From assembly GCA_015680685.1 (NCBI GenBank), contig MNCI01022467.1, positions 138,215 to 202,214 on the forward strand: 64,000 bases of DNA. Direction: 5' to 3'. The notes under the pieces were generated by a model. That model was not told where the DNA came from. It saw only the letters and a list, made by a program, of their open reading frames with translations, and searched no databases. The position numbers and the translations under genes are program-made. The DNA comes from Gnetum montanum. Lineage: Eukaryota > Streptophyta > Gnetopsida > Gnetales > Gnetaceae. This document shows positions 48,133-58,856 of this stretch, piece after piece; the first letter of the stretch is position 1, and each line of letters starts with the position of its first letter.

Positions 48133-48954
48133 GATGAAGCCCATGGCAATTGTGTAGAGATGCATCTCATTGTAGTAGCAAGTCGCCACATTACTCTAAT
48201 GTGCATGATTGGACTAGTTGAGGTTCTCATGAGTGCACATCCTTATTATTCTATTATAGCCTACCTACAACCATCCCTATGTCTTCACACCCTTGCATTT
48301 CCCCACATAGTCAAGATTGCAATTTCCTCTTATGCATGTGTGCTATGACTACATGACATCCTCTACAAGTCAAACCATAGAACCCAATGCAAACATAGCA
48401 TAAGTTGTCCCATGGAAAGCCTTTTGTTGGCTAGTCAAATCCCAATTGGATGTAACACAAGTCATCCTAGGGAGGAAACACCTATCCAATAAATGCAACA
48501 TGGTTTTGCAAGCATTAAAGCAAAGACCATTTGGTGGCACGCAATCCACTTGATGAAAAGCATCCCGCATTTAGCATTTAGCAATGTGTAGAACCCAAAG
48601 CAGGTTCATCCCATAGCAAAAAAAGAAAAAAAATATTAAAGGGGACAAATCATGTCCATAAGAAAATTAACAATGCTACAACTGATTCAGCCTTGAATTC
48701 ATGCTAACTCTCTCATGAGCATTCCGATAAGAGGTTACCATTTTCAAGGGTAAGCCACTTTAGTACCATGGTCACCGTCAGCCATGCTAACTCCACATCT
48801 TACATCATGACAACCTATTTGCACTTCATCTCTTCTTTTATCCCTATAAAATTACCTATACTTGTTACTCCTAACATATTGCTATCCATAACACTCTTGA
48901 GCATGGTGCAATGACATTCGATTAGGTACTAACAAGCGATGTTGGTGCCAGGCT
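48133..48954 (+). other. Element D 3' non-coding spacer
   Basis: Aligns in part with the spacers of A and C, including GAGATGCATCTCATTG and a short A-rich tract at 48618-48645. No gene seen. Confidence 0.55.
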
Positions 48955-49027
48955 TTCTATGGTGTTTTTCTATTCTTTGTCAATGTCTCTTGGGCCATTC
49001 CTCCAAATGTCAATAAAGAGGGGCCAA
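48955..49027 (+). promoter_or_regulatory. Conserved pre-LTR block and polypurine tract, element D
   Basis: TATTCTTTGTCAATGTCTCT, then CAATAAAGAGGGGCCAA before the LTR. Confidence 0.85.
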
Positions 49028-50713
49028 TGAAACACCACCAAATTTGGACTATAGTGTCTCAACTAAAAGTTTGTCTAAGTGTCATTATGAGGAAAATTTT
49101 TTGAAGTGTTAGGACTATGCTCTCCACTGCTCCAAACCATAGTCAATCTAATAGAGAGCGTAGACAAGATAAAAGCTAGTTTTGCAATTTTTCCTAAGTG
49201 TAATCACAAAGCTAGAAGCTAAAAATTTTTCTAAGTGTTGGGACTATACTCTGCATTACCCCAGAGCATAGTTAGCTTAGTAGAGAGCATAGTCAACACA
49301 AAAGGGTAGTTTCAAAAAATTTTCTAAGTGTCAAGATAGCTACTATAGATTTTTCTAAGTGCTAAGACTATGCTCTCCATTGTCCCAAGGTGTAGTCAAG
49401 CATAGACACAAATTCTTTTTATATTTTTCCTATGTGTTGAGACTATGCTCTCCATTAGCCTAGAGCGTAGTCAAGCATAGACAACTGGACATTAGTTTCT
49501 ACAAGTTTTGACAAGTTCTAGGACTACACTCACCCCCAATTAGGAGCATAGTTAGCCTCCCATGGAGATCATAGGTAGCCCATAGCCAGTTTTTGCAAAA
49601 ATTTATTTCTAAGTGTTGGACTATGCTCTCCCCCAATCCAGTGTGTAGTCAAGCATATTTAGCTAAAACAATCTCCAAAGGCCTCCACAATGTAGCACTG
49701 GCATTTAGCTTAGCTCCAACACACCTCTAGAAAGCATAGTTAGTAGAATGTATTTTTTTTGTATTCCCTTTTTTGTCTCCAATTTGTAACTACGCTTGAC
49801 CCCACACAAGATAGTGGAGAGCATAGTCATGGGGCGTAGTCTTCAAAGTTGCATTTTTAAGTACATTGCAATCTTCTTGGCACATGTACATGTAGTTGGT
49901 AGCACAATCACAATCTCTTAGCCTCACAAAGTCTAGCAAAGCATAAGAGAGCATAACATTGTTACCCTCAGTGGAGAGCATACTTGGATGATAGTGTAGT
50001 CCCAACCGTCCCATTACCACATGGTAGCCTCTCTGCATTTCATGCTAAATTTTGGATAGGTTGGCAAATTTGAGCATTGAGCAAAGGCACATTAGTGAGT
50101 CGGAGAGAGGTAGAGTTACATACCATCATAGAACACTGCAACCCATTATAAACTGTGATAGCCAACCCTATAGATGTAGACACCCCAATGAGCATTGGTC
50201 TTCATGGCTAGACACCTTCAAGATTGTGACTATGCTCTCCATTATGCCTATTATACATCGTGTTCCTTCTAACCCCTCTTGGTGTTAATTGCACTCAACC
50301 CCATTTGGGGCAGTGTTCCATTTCTCTCTCTTGAATTTTCATACTTTCTTGGCATTTTCATTATTTTTAATGCATAGTCATATTACAACTATGCTTAGGT
50401 AGTAGTCTCCACATGTTGGCATCCTCATTTTCATCAAAACCCTTAACTACACTCACCCTCCTTGGGCACCCATGACTATGCTCAACACCATTAACACTAC
50501 GAACACTACTTACATAGTTAGCACTATTTTGCATTAACATCACAAATAACCATGCTACACCCCAATTACATCCAATAAGTCCCTATTCAATTGATAGTAT
50601 CATTCAAGGAACCTTGTCTCCACCTCCAGTAACCCCTTGCATAGTCTCAGGGTTAGGACTATGCGCACATGGACCCCTTAGTGTTCTAGCCATCAATGTT
50701 TTTAGTCACTACA
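49028..50713 (+). repeat. Element D 3' LTR (1686 bp)
   Basis: TGAAACACCACC to TTTTTAGTCACTACA. U3 (49080-50240) has many GGACTATGCTCTCCA words and their complement. The last 40 bases match the LTR end of the F family, while U3 does not. A weak TATAAA lies near 50147. Confidence 0.8.
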
Positions 50714-51090
50714 CTATTATTAGCATTCATTGGATCTTCGTAGACCTATATGTATTAGTTTTATGATCTAATTAGATTAGAGGCATCAAGGACAAGATTA
50801 TTATTATTTATCATCTTATGAAAGTCATCTTAGAGGGCTATGAAAAGTCAATATCATGACTTGGTAGTTGATGATAGTGATACAATTAGTCAAGTTTGAA
50901 GTACTTAGGAATTGGTGGATCATCCTTGGTTTCTAGCATAGGGTTCTTTGCAATCTTGCATAGTTGATCATGCCTCTTACAAGCATTCTTTGTCATCTAT
51001 TTATACTGAATTCTTCCATTCTTTAGCAATTGGTCAAGGAGTTTAGATGGTTTCAATGGACTAGCCAAAAGACATTCTCAATAGTTTTAA
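50714..51090 (-). pseudogene. gag: Decayed gag fragment, element H
   Basis: Minus strand. PKYFKLD, then LYHYHQLPSHDID around 50870-50930 is the knuckle-like segment with its first and last Cys lost. It is followed by DDFHKMI, LVLDASNLI and VYEDPMN near 50730, ending where the LTR of D (ACTACA) abuts. Several stops and one frame change. The N-terminal two thirds of gag are absent; about 650 bases of AT-rich leader-like sequence separate it from the LTR. Confidence 0.7.
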
Positions 51091-51751
51091 TTTTGGTGTT
51101 AGAAAATAATTTTTTTAATAAATTAAATAATAATTACAGAAAGTGGAATGGCATAAGGGGTAAGGGATTTTGACTAGAAACTAGTTGTAACTACAACTAT
51201 AGGTGGTGGTGTTGGAAAAAACCAACTACACTAGCTTTGCTAGCAAGAGTTACATTGGGGGAGGGGGTGCTAAGCAATGAATTAACTTTCCAAAAAAAAA
51301 TAACATTGTGATAATCCCTCTCTAAAAAGCACACTATTTTTTAAAAATGTGTATGTAAAATATTTGATTTTTCCCAACACTATGCTAGGGTTTTAGAGAG
51401 AAACACACTTGGATTGGACACAAAGCTTTGTAGAAATGGAGTTTGGGTGTTTGAAGTGGAGCAATGTTGGCCTTTCGAACACAAAAAGGTAGGTTTTAGC
51501 TAGGAATAATGGTAGGTTTTTTAATAATCATGCTAGCTTTAGAAAATACAACAATTGCTATGAAAATTTTATGAAACCCCAAATTACCTACAATTGATAT
51601 GTGGAGTATTAGCTGTAAGAAGAAGGGAAATAGTGTTGGTTTTTTGGAAAAATGTTTTTGCTATAAAAAATTCAAATGTTTAGACTTTCAAAGAGGAAAA
51701 TAGTTATTCCAAAAAGGTGTATGGATAGATTTGGCAAAAATTTTGGATAGA
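51091..51751 (-). other. Element H leader-like AT-rich sequence
   Basis: Between gag fragment and primer-like site. Rich in A/T, with no domain seen. Confidence 0.45.
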
Positions 51752-51771
51752 GACCCTCATTATAGCACTAG
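51752..51771 (-). promoter_or_regulatory. Primer-binding-like site, element H (decayed)
   Basis: Minus strand CTAGTGCTATAATGAGGG, which aligns with AGTGCTAGAAGGAGGA of element B with a few changes. Confidence 0.55.
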
Positions 51772-51776
51772 AAAAC

Positions 51777-53144
51777 TATTGCACCTAAAAAACTCAATTG
51801 CTAGAAAATTGAAAATTCTAGGTGTACAATAGTTTCAACCTTGGATCCCAAGTGACTATGAGAAAGAGGATCTAGGGCACCCTAGAAAATCTTGTTGATG
51901 ACATAGAGACTTGAAAAGTGTAAAAGGGGGGTAAGAAAATGGTAAAATTAATGCAAATCTAATCCAAAAACAAATGTACAAAATAAAATTATGATAATTT
52001 ACATAAAAAATGAACTGTAAACATTATTACAATAAAAATATTAAAAATAAAGAGTTCAAAATGTTTACAAATGGTTCTTGAATGAACAAGGAATTTGAAG
52101 CCTATTAAATCTAGTAGTTTGCACTCTACAGTTAACTCCAACATCTAGGTACTTTCCAACTCCCAACACCAAAACTCCTTGCATGTTTCTAGCTTAGATC
52201 TGCAATGTTGGTTACCTGGGGGATAAGGTATATGCTAGACTTTTTTTACAAAATGGGGTACTATGCTAAGAGTCTTTGTGCTTAGGTAGTTGCAAGTTTG
52301 CTACAAAAGTCTTGACAAATTCTCAAAGGTTGTAAATGCACAAGATTATCAAAGGTTCTAGTGCTCAAGAATTATCAAAATCTTTATGAGTTCAAGAATT
52401 TCAAAGCTAATGAACCTATTCAAGGTGATTAATGTAGGCTTTTATAGGTTACATTTCTATTTATTTTTTGCTACAAGTTTCTATTATGATTATTGATATA
52501 TTGGAATCATGTGTAGGTGTAGCAAGTCTTTAAATCTAATGTAGTTTCGATTTATGGTATGTTTTGATACCCCCAAGGCCACCAAAACCATGCTAGGTAT
52601 TATAAATAGTAAATAGACTTTTCCAACCACCCTAGATTTATCCATCTATGTTGTCCTTTGGGAAAAACATTGGTGTTTTGAAATCTATGTTGGAATTGGT
52701 GGGACAATGCTAGAATTATTTGAAGAATGAAATACCCATCCACTCTAACACTGGCCTTAAGACATCCATGCTAGGTTTTGTCATAGCTATGCTAGGTTCT
52801 ACTAGGAAAATAAAAATCCAATGCCACCAATGCCCAAGGTAGGTAATTTTAGTGTAGTTAAGGCTATACCCCCATAAAATCCCATGAAAATGCCAAATTT
52901 GGTCATTCCTTAGGCATTTTTAGCATTTCTAAGCCCACATATAGGCCTGACATGACTTTTTCCACCTAGGAAGTAAGGCTACAACAACATGTAAGGAATT
53001 TTTCATCCCTAAAATTTTAAGTGTGTGAGATTGGAACTCATCAACTACAAACCCCATATTTTACAAAGAAAACCTAGCCTCGAGTGTAGTGTTGAAGAGT
53101 ACAATGCCAAAGGATTGCAACATGCATTTCTTGGTGGTGTTTCA
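51777..53144 (-). repeat. Element H LTR (about 1370 bp)
   Basis: Start is clear (TGAAACACCACC on the minus strand). The end is placed by alignment with the LTR end of B. A TATAAAA lies at 52440-52446 (minus strand). Confidence 0.65.
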
Positions 53145-53239
53145 GAAAACTCTGTAAATTTATCCTAGATAACATAGTGTCTTATTTTGGCCTATCTTTA
53201 GATAATGAACCAAAATTTAGTAGATAATAAATGCAACCC

Positions 53240-53840
53240 TTTTGCTAATAGTTACACATTAATCGCTCTTTGTAATCGCCTTACTACTCATAAGCTAATG
53301 ACCAAGTTGAAGCTAGTAATAAGGTCATCATCAATCTTCTAGAGAAGATGTTAAACAACAAGTGTAGATGACATGAACAACTATTGTACATACTATGGGC
53401 CTATAAAAGAACATTTAGAACCATAATTGGTGCCACCCCATATAGCCTTGTTTACAGATATAAAGCTATTTTACTTCTTGAATTGTAGGTTCCATCTCTA
53501 AGGATATCTCTATATGACTAGATCAATTATAAGCAAAATAATGAGTTACATGTCATTGACCTAGATTTGATGGAAGAGCAATGAATACAAACACTTACAT
53601 TGAATAATATCAAAAGAAGAAAAAATAGCATTATCTTCATGATCCAAATCAATGGAAAGCTAAGGAAGGAGACCTTGTCCTCAAGGTTGTGCATGAACAT
53701 GCGAGAAAATTCTTGGCCAATTGGGATGAACATTACTTGGTCAGAAAGGCCTATGGCAATGGAACTTTCAGATTGGAAAACATGGATGGGAATAAATTGG
53801 CCAATCCAATCAACCATTCATATCTTAAACCTTGTTATAT
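53240..53840 (+). pseudogene. int: Ty3/gypsy integrase, C-terminal half, element I
   Basis: The only pol-derived sequence in the window. Motifs in order: DQVEASNKVIINLLEKM (about 53310), LWAYKRTFRT, IGATPYSLVYRYKA, VPSLRISLY, then after a frame change GDLVLKVVHEHARKFLANW, HYLVRKAYGNGTFRLENMDG and HSYLKPCY (53660-53830). These match the end of the integrase core (NGQ.E..N, GATPySLVYG) and the C-terminal GPY/F-like domain, with GDLVLK and the final LK..Y. The catalytic D,D-35-E region is missing because element H's LTR interrupts the sequence at 53144. Stops and frameshifts show it is dead. After integrase the acceptor-like site comes within 300 bases, with no TTAAACT array. Confidence 0.85.
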
Positions 53841-54949
53841 CTAATGTTGACCAATTTGCTCCTAGCCTTTATTTGCCTTTATTCACAGATTGAAGTGGAT
53901 GCATGATGCTGCCAAACCTTTGTATCCTTAACAAGTGGTCCTACATGATCTCTTTTTGGCTAAAATAACTATAAGTTTTATATAAATCTACAAAATAATT
54001 ATCCAAAGTTCTTCAGTTCTGCCACTTGTAACTCATGTTACCTAATACTTGCTTGTCATTCCATGTAATCTCTTGAAGTATCATGTTTCTTTGATCTATT
54101 TTCTTATTCTCTTGGAGTTTTTGTTTACAGGATGAGCTTGGAGTCATTGCCAAGGTATGACTCATCATAGTAGTAAGTTATCACCTCATTTTGATGCATG
54201 AAATTTAGTTATCTCATTTGATCATGGTAATAGTGTTTACCTCTTATCATTTCCATTACCACTTCTAAACCATAATCATGTAACCAAAATTTAGCATTCC
54301 TTACCCTTACTAAAGATGGATACCTATGTTTGAAATTCATGTATCATGGCCTTGTGACATCTCCTATAGCATGCTTCATCAATAAAGTTCATTGAGATCT
54401 TCAAACTTTTCATTTGGTGAGAAAGCAAAAATATAACCTTAGCATTGAAACCTAAAGAAGGTTTCACTCCCACAAAAATAATGCAATTAAATCCATAGTA
54501 GTAAAAAATATTAGTGACAAACATGTTGCAATTTTAGGCCATGAAAAATGTTAAAATGTTGGCATTCCAGGTGAAATTAGTAAAAAATACTAATGATAAA
54601 AATGTTATAGTTTTGGGTGATAAAAATGATTAAAAAATTTTCGTAACCATCTGGAAATACTATCAAAACATAAATAATAGAAAAAACAAATTATGATCTA
54701 TTTAAATGATATTTAGCTTCAATTGCGCAACATTTTTGGGGACCTCTTTTTGGCAAGCATACCTTTTCTAGAAAGGGATACCCTTCTTGGTGAGTAGATC
54801 ACTAGAATCACTTAGAACCTATTGCATTATTTATTTGAAGAGTAGATTAACCAAGATAGATACATGCAAGACTATTGTAGAATACACCGTACCTACCTAC
54901 ACTAGATCTTAAACAATAGTTTTAGAGAGATCACTAAAATATTTGTATT
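53841..54949 (+). other. Element I 3' spacer with acceptor-like site
   Basis: TTTTCTTATTCTCTTGGAG...TTTACAG ends at 54130, followed by GATGAGC. The sequence 54130-54500 aligns with the spacer of element B. I could not find the polypurine tract or the LTR start; both may be deleted. Confidence 0.5.
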
Positions 54950-55284
54950 CTCAAGCTTTTGAAAGCTAGTCAATTTGTACTCTCTAAACTTAATTTTTAC
55001 AATATTGTACAACATTTAATATAAAATATATAGTTATTTTTTACCAAATTTTCTATAAAATCTCTCGATTTATTCTTGAATCCAATGTTGGGCCTTGTAT
55101 TTGTATGTTTTCACATGTTCTCATATATTTCACTCAATAACAGATTTTCCAAGTCCTTAGCTGATCAATAAGATCACCTAAGGTACCTCAAATCCATTTC
55201 AAGGCCCATGGATCTTGATGTAAAACTACTTCACACTAAGATCTTTGGTTTTTAAATGCCAAATTTTTCAATTGTTATAATTTT
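54950..55284 (+). repeat. LTR 3' end of B-like type (element I or G)
   Basis: About 55160-55270 aligns with the end of the B LTR (GATCACCTAAGG, CACTAAGATCTTTGG versus CACTAAGATTTTT). Followed by a good primer-like site. The start is uncertain. Confidence 0.55.
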
Positions 55285-55304
55285 TTGGTGCTAGAAGGAG
55301 AACC
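55284..55304 (+). promoter_or_regulatory. Primer-binding-like site, element G
   Basis: TTTGGTGCTAGAAGGAGAAC, as in element C. Confidence 0.75.
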
Positions 55305-55594
55305 TCTTCCTGATTTCTTCATCCAAACTTGTGTGCAAATATTCTTTACTTATTTTTATCTCTAAATAGTATCATACTTAGCAAAATAGGAGTTTTTTTC
55401 AATTTTTTTCAACCCCAGCATTTTTAAGTTTCAAAGTATTATTTTTGGTTGTTTTCTACAACAAATTTTTTTAACTCAACCACAGAATCTCTGGTGCAAT
55501 TAAAAGTTGCAAATACACTAGTCACTAGACTATTTGAAACCTCATAATCTACTTCTATTTCTCTAGGTATCCTAGTGTTAGATCAAAAATGCTC

Positions 55595-56753
55595 TAGCAA
55601 AAACATTACATCTAGTTTCCCGTTTTTACAATTATAAAAAATTTATTTTTAGAGTTGTAATATGCTATATTTTTCTTATTTCTTGTTATGCTATAGTTAC
55701 ATTTAAATCATATTTCACTCATGTCATTGTAGTGATCATGATGCATATAGAGCCTCATTTACACTGCTTATAACCTCATTAAATCTACTCCATTTTCCCC
55801 TTATTTCCTAGTACTACCTCAAATACGCTATAGCTAGTTAATCATTTTTACAATTATGAAAAAAAAAATTGTTTTTACATTTGTAGTTCATGATATTTTT
55901 TCTATTTTTGCACTTACATTTTTACAAAGTTTTTTATTTATGCTATATCTCATTTACACTAAAACTCAAAAAATCTACTTAAATAAGGTATCACTTAATT
56001 TACTTAAACAAGGTATTAATTAAGCTACTCAAACAAGCTATCAATTAAGCTAGCTAAATAAGCTACCCAAATAAGTTGAAAAATAAGTTGTTGCCATAGG
56101 TGATCTATACTATTAAAGACTATTCACATCCACACTTGATATTTCTAATGTTGGATAAAAAACGTAGTGGAAAAAGCATTACATCTAATTTCCCTTTTCT
56201 ATAGTTACAAAAAAATTTATTTTTATAGTTATAGTAAGCTATATTTTTCTTATTTTTTGTGTTTGCAGTTCACTAGTTTTTTCCTATCCTCTACATTTTC
56301 ATTTTACAAGATTTTTCTTATTTAGGTTGTAGCCACATTTAAATCATATTTCACTCATGTCATTGCAATAATCATGATGCATACAAAGCCTCATTTACAC
56401 TACTTAAAACCTCATTATATTTGCTTCGTTTTCCCCTTTTTTTCTAGTACTACCTCAAAAACACTAGGATCAAATACGCATAGCCAGTTAATCATTTTTA
56501 CAATTACAAAAAAAAACATATTTTTACATTTGTAGTTCATGGTACTTTTTCTATTTTTGCACTTACATTTTTACAAAGTTTTTTATTTATGGTACACTCA
56601 AATAGGCTATTTAAACAAGGTATTAATTAATCTACTCAAACAAGCTATTAATTAAGCTAGCAAAATAAACTATCCAAATAAGTTGATAAATAAGCTATTG
56701 CCACAATTGACCTATACTGTAAAGCCTATTTACATTCACTTGATATTTTGGAT
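55595..56753 (+). repeat. Element G leader: direct duplication of about 570-600 bp
   Basis: 55595-56150 and 56169-56753 align along most of their length: CATTACATCTA at 55604 and 56178, CATTTAAATCATATTTCACT, TTTACAAAGTTTTTTATTTA, CACTTGATATTT at 56133 and 56737. Each copy ends with short units such as AAGCTACTCAAACAAGCTAT. AT-rich and non-coding. Confidence 0.85.
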
Positions 56754-56851
56754 TTGCACTATTTTATGCCTTTTGTATCTAATGTATTTTCTAAGAACAT
56801 TATTGACATGTCTCAAACCAAAATTTTTCTTACATCTACAACCCTAAAGAC

Positions 56852-58856
56852 TTGGCCATTTTCGAATGTCATCAAACTCTTAGGTGTATGTATCAAAATC
56901 CTATGTATACGAACATAAAAGATAATTACTACAACTTCATTTTTGCAAAAATACAAGCTGGTTCACATATCCCGTGCAAGAAATTAGATTCCAAGTGTCA
57001 ATCTAAAATTATCCACAAGAATGTAAATGAGTGCATTTCCTCCCCCTTTAACCATACTAAGTTGATGGAACCATATGTGCACATGCTAGTAAAACTAGTA
57101 GAGGCTAATGACAAGGTTGAAGTGAGTGAGGAAGCTAGCATAGAGCAAGACCAAGAGGAGAAAGGTCAGTTTGGGGCTTATTATGAGACAAATGCACACT
57201 TAGGTAACCTTCTACAATGATCTATCCTAGAGGTAATCATGTTTAATTCTATTTCTTTTGCCTCTATGATAAACTAAGTGCCTCTAGTAACCTTCATAAA
57301 CCAAATGTCATAACCTACTTCCTTGTTTAGTTACTTGTTCACCTTAACCCCTTTCATCACTAAGCCTCAACTTCCACCAATATCTCTTCTATGTCATAAA
57401 ATTTCATGATTTCAGCTAGTCCCACTTCAAGGCCTTAGGATCCACATGTTTCCGTTAACTTAGTTATTCCTAATACTCTATTTTTCCTTCATGTGCCAAT
57501 TCAAACATCATTTTTCTTGTTCAACCCTCTTGCAATGGTAGTTACATGACTTGTTTTGTCCATATGGTTAACTATTTTACAATTTCAAATCATTCAACCA
57601 TATGTTTAGCCACCAATGTAGACCACTGTGTAGACCATTGGAGCATCACAAGGCTTGGATCAAGTGGTTCACATGATCTTGAACCTTAATGATGAGTTGC
57701 AAAAGCTTAAAGCTAGTACCACTAAAATGATAAGAGTTATAGAATTTTACCAATATGATCCCATCACTCTAATAATTCCATAAATGACTCTTCCTGTAAG
57801 CATCCCAATCCCTCATTTTACCAAATATAATGATGAGGGTGATTCCAATGCTTATCTCATTATCTTCTATTCTCACTGCCTCTTATTACAAGCCTATCCA
57901 TACATAGTATTGTAAGTTTTCCCTATGTCCTTAGTAGGAAAATCTTTAGATTGGTGTTGTACACTACCTAAAGGATCCATTTTCTCCCTAGAAGACTTGA
58001 TAACCTAGTTTGTTAACCATTTCAATTATAGCTTGTGGCCTGACAAAACATTGGACTAGTTTATGAAAGTAAAAGAGGGGCCCCTTGAGCCTATCAAAAA
58101 TTTCATTCAAAGATGGAATGTTACCCTCAAAAAAATTCTTAAGACCATTTGTGAAATGCTTCTTTTGACCATCTTCAAGGGAGTGGTTAATAACTTCATC
58201 AAGTCAAAGTTGTATTTACTTGAACTCACAGTCACTCAATCAAGCCTTTTCCTAGATCAAAAACATAGAGGATGCAATAGAAGCTAGTAATGATCCTAGT
58301 TATATAGCTTACAAAAACCACCATAACAAGAGGGATAGTGAGAAAAGTAAGCAAGCACATGTAGCTATAGCTACTATAGCCAAGTATGTGAAACTAGTAG
58401 AGGAATGGAAGACTTTCCAACCTAAAGTTCCTACTATTTTAGCCCAACCATTGACCTTAGGCACTTCTAGTGCATCAAATATATCTAAAATAAATTTTGA
58501 GCATAAGGATGAGTTGAAATACATGAAATTACCCATGAAACTTTATGAGTTTCTTGATTAGTTACTTTATACTAGTCGTATCCAACACAAGTAACTTTCT
58601 AAGAATGCTTGCAAGTGACATGATTGTCTATGTGAGATTGCTAGAGACCCTACAATGACCACTAAATATGATCCACCCATGCCTAAGTATTTTAAGCTAG
58701 ACTGATTTTTTCACTATCATCAACTTCTTGACAATGATACTAATTTCTACTTGGCCTTGAAAGATGATCTTATGGAAAATTAATCTTAGATGCATCCAAC
58801 CTTGTTAGGCTACAAAACCAACTCATGCACGTGCACAATGATCCCCTAAACACTAG
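56852..58856 (+). pseudogene. gag: Decayed gag, element G
   Basis: The N-terminal block YYNFIFAKIQAGSHIP starts near 56925 and stays open for over 90 codons, ending in an acidic stretch (EVSEEASIEQDQEEKGQF) not seen in the other copies. At the codon before YNF this copy has TAC rather than a stop. Capsid core at 57740-58300: FYQYDP, IPHFTKYNDEGDSNAYL, LLLQAYPYIV, LEDL, PLEPIKNFIQRW. Knuckle-like segment near 58710: FHYH-x4-N-x4-Y, followed by LALKDDL. It ends at VHNDPLN (about 58850), where a minus-strand F-type LTR abuts. There are several stops and frame changes. No protease follows in the window. Confidence 0.82.

Larger units (their letters stand above)
42641..50713 (+). mobile_element. 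Element D: gag-protease LTR retrotransposon, 5' LTR missing
   Basis: Leader, gag, protease, long TTAAACT arrays, acceptor-like site, polypurine tract and a full 3' LTR. The 5' LTR and primer site are lost at the junction with element J. The 3' LTR ends ACTACA at 50713 and is followed by minus-strand gag of element H, so D inserted into H. The target duplication would be CTATT (50714-50718). No pol. Confidence 0.85.
50714..53144 (-). mobile_element. Element H: fragment of a B-like retrotransposon, minus strand
   Basis: The minus-strand LTR starts TGAAACACCACC at 53144 and ends about 51777, followed by a primer-like site and then gag pieces down to 50714, where element D begins. It lies inside the integrase sequence of element I. 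The LTR end resembles that of element B (GGTGCAATA versus GGTACTATA). Confidence 0.75.
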
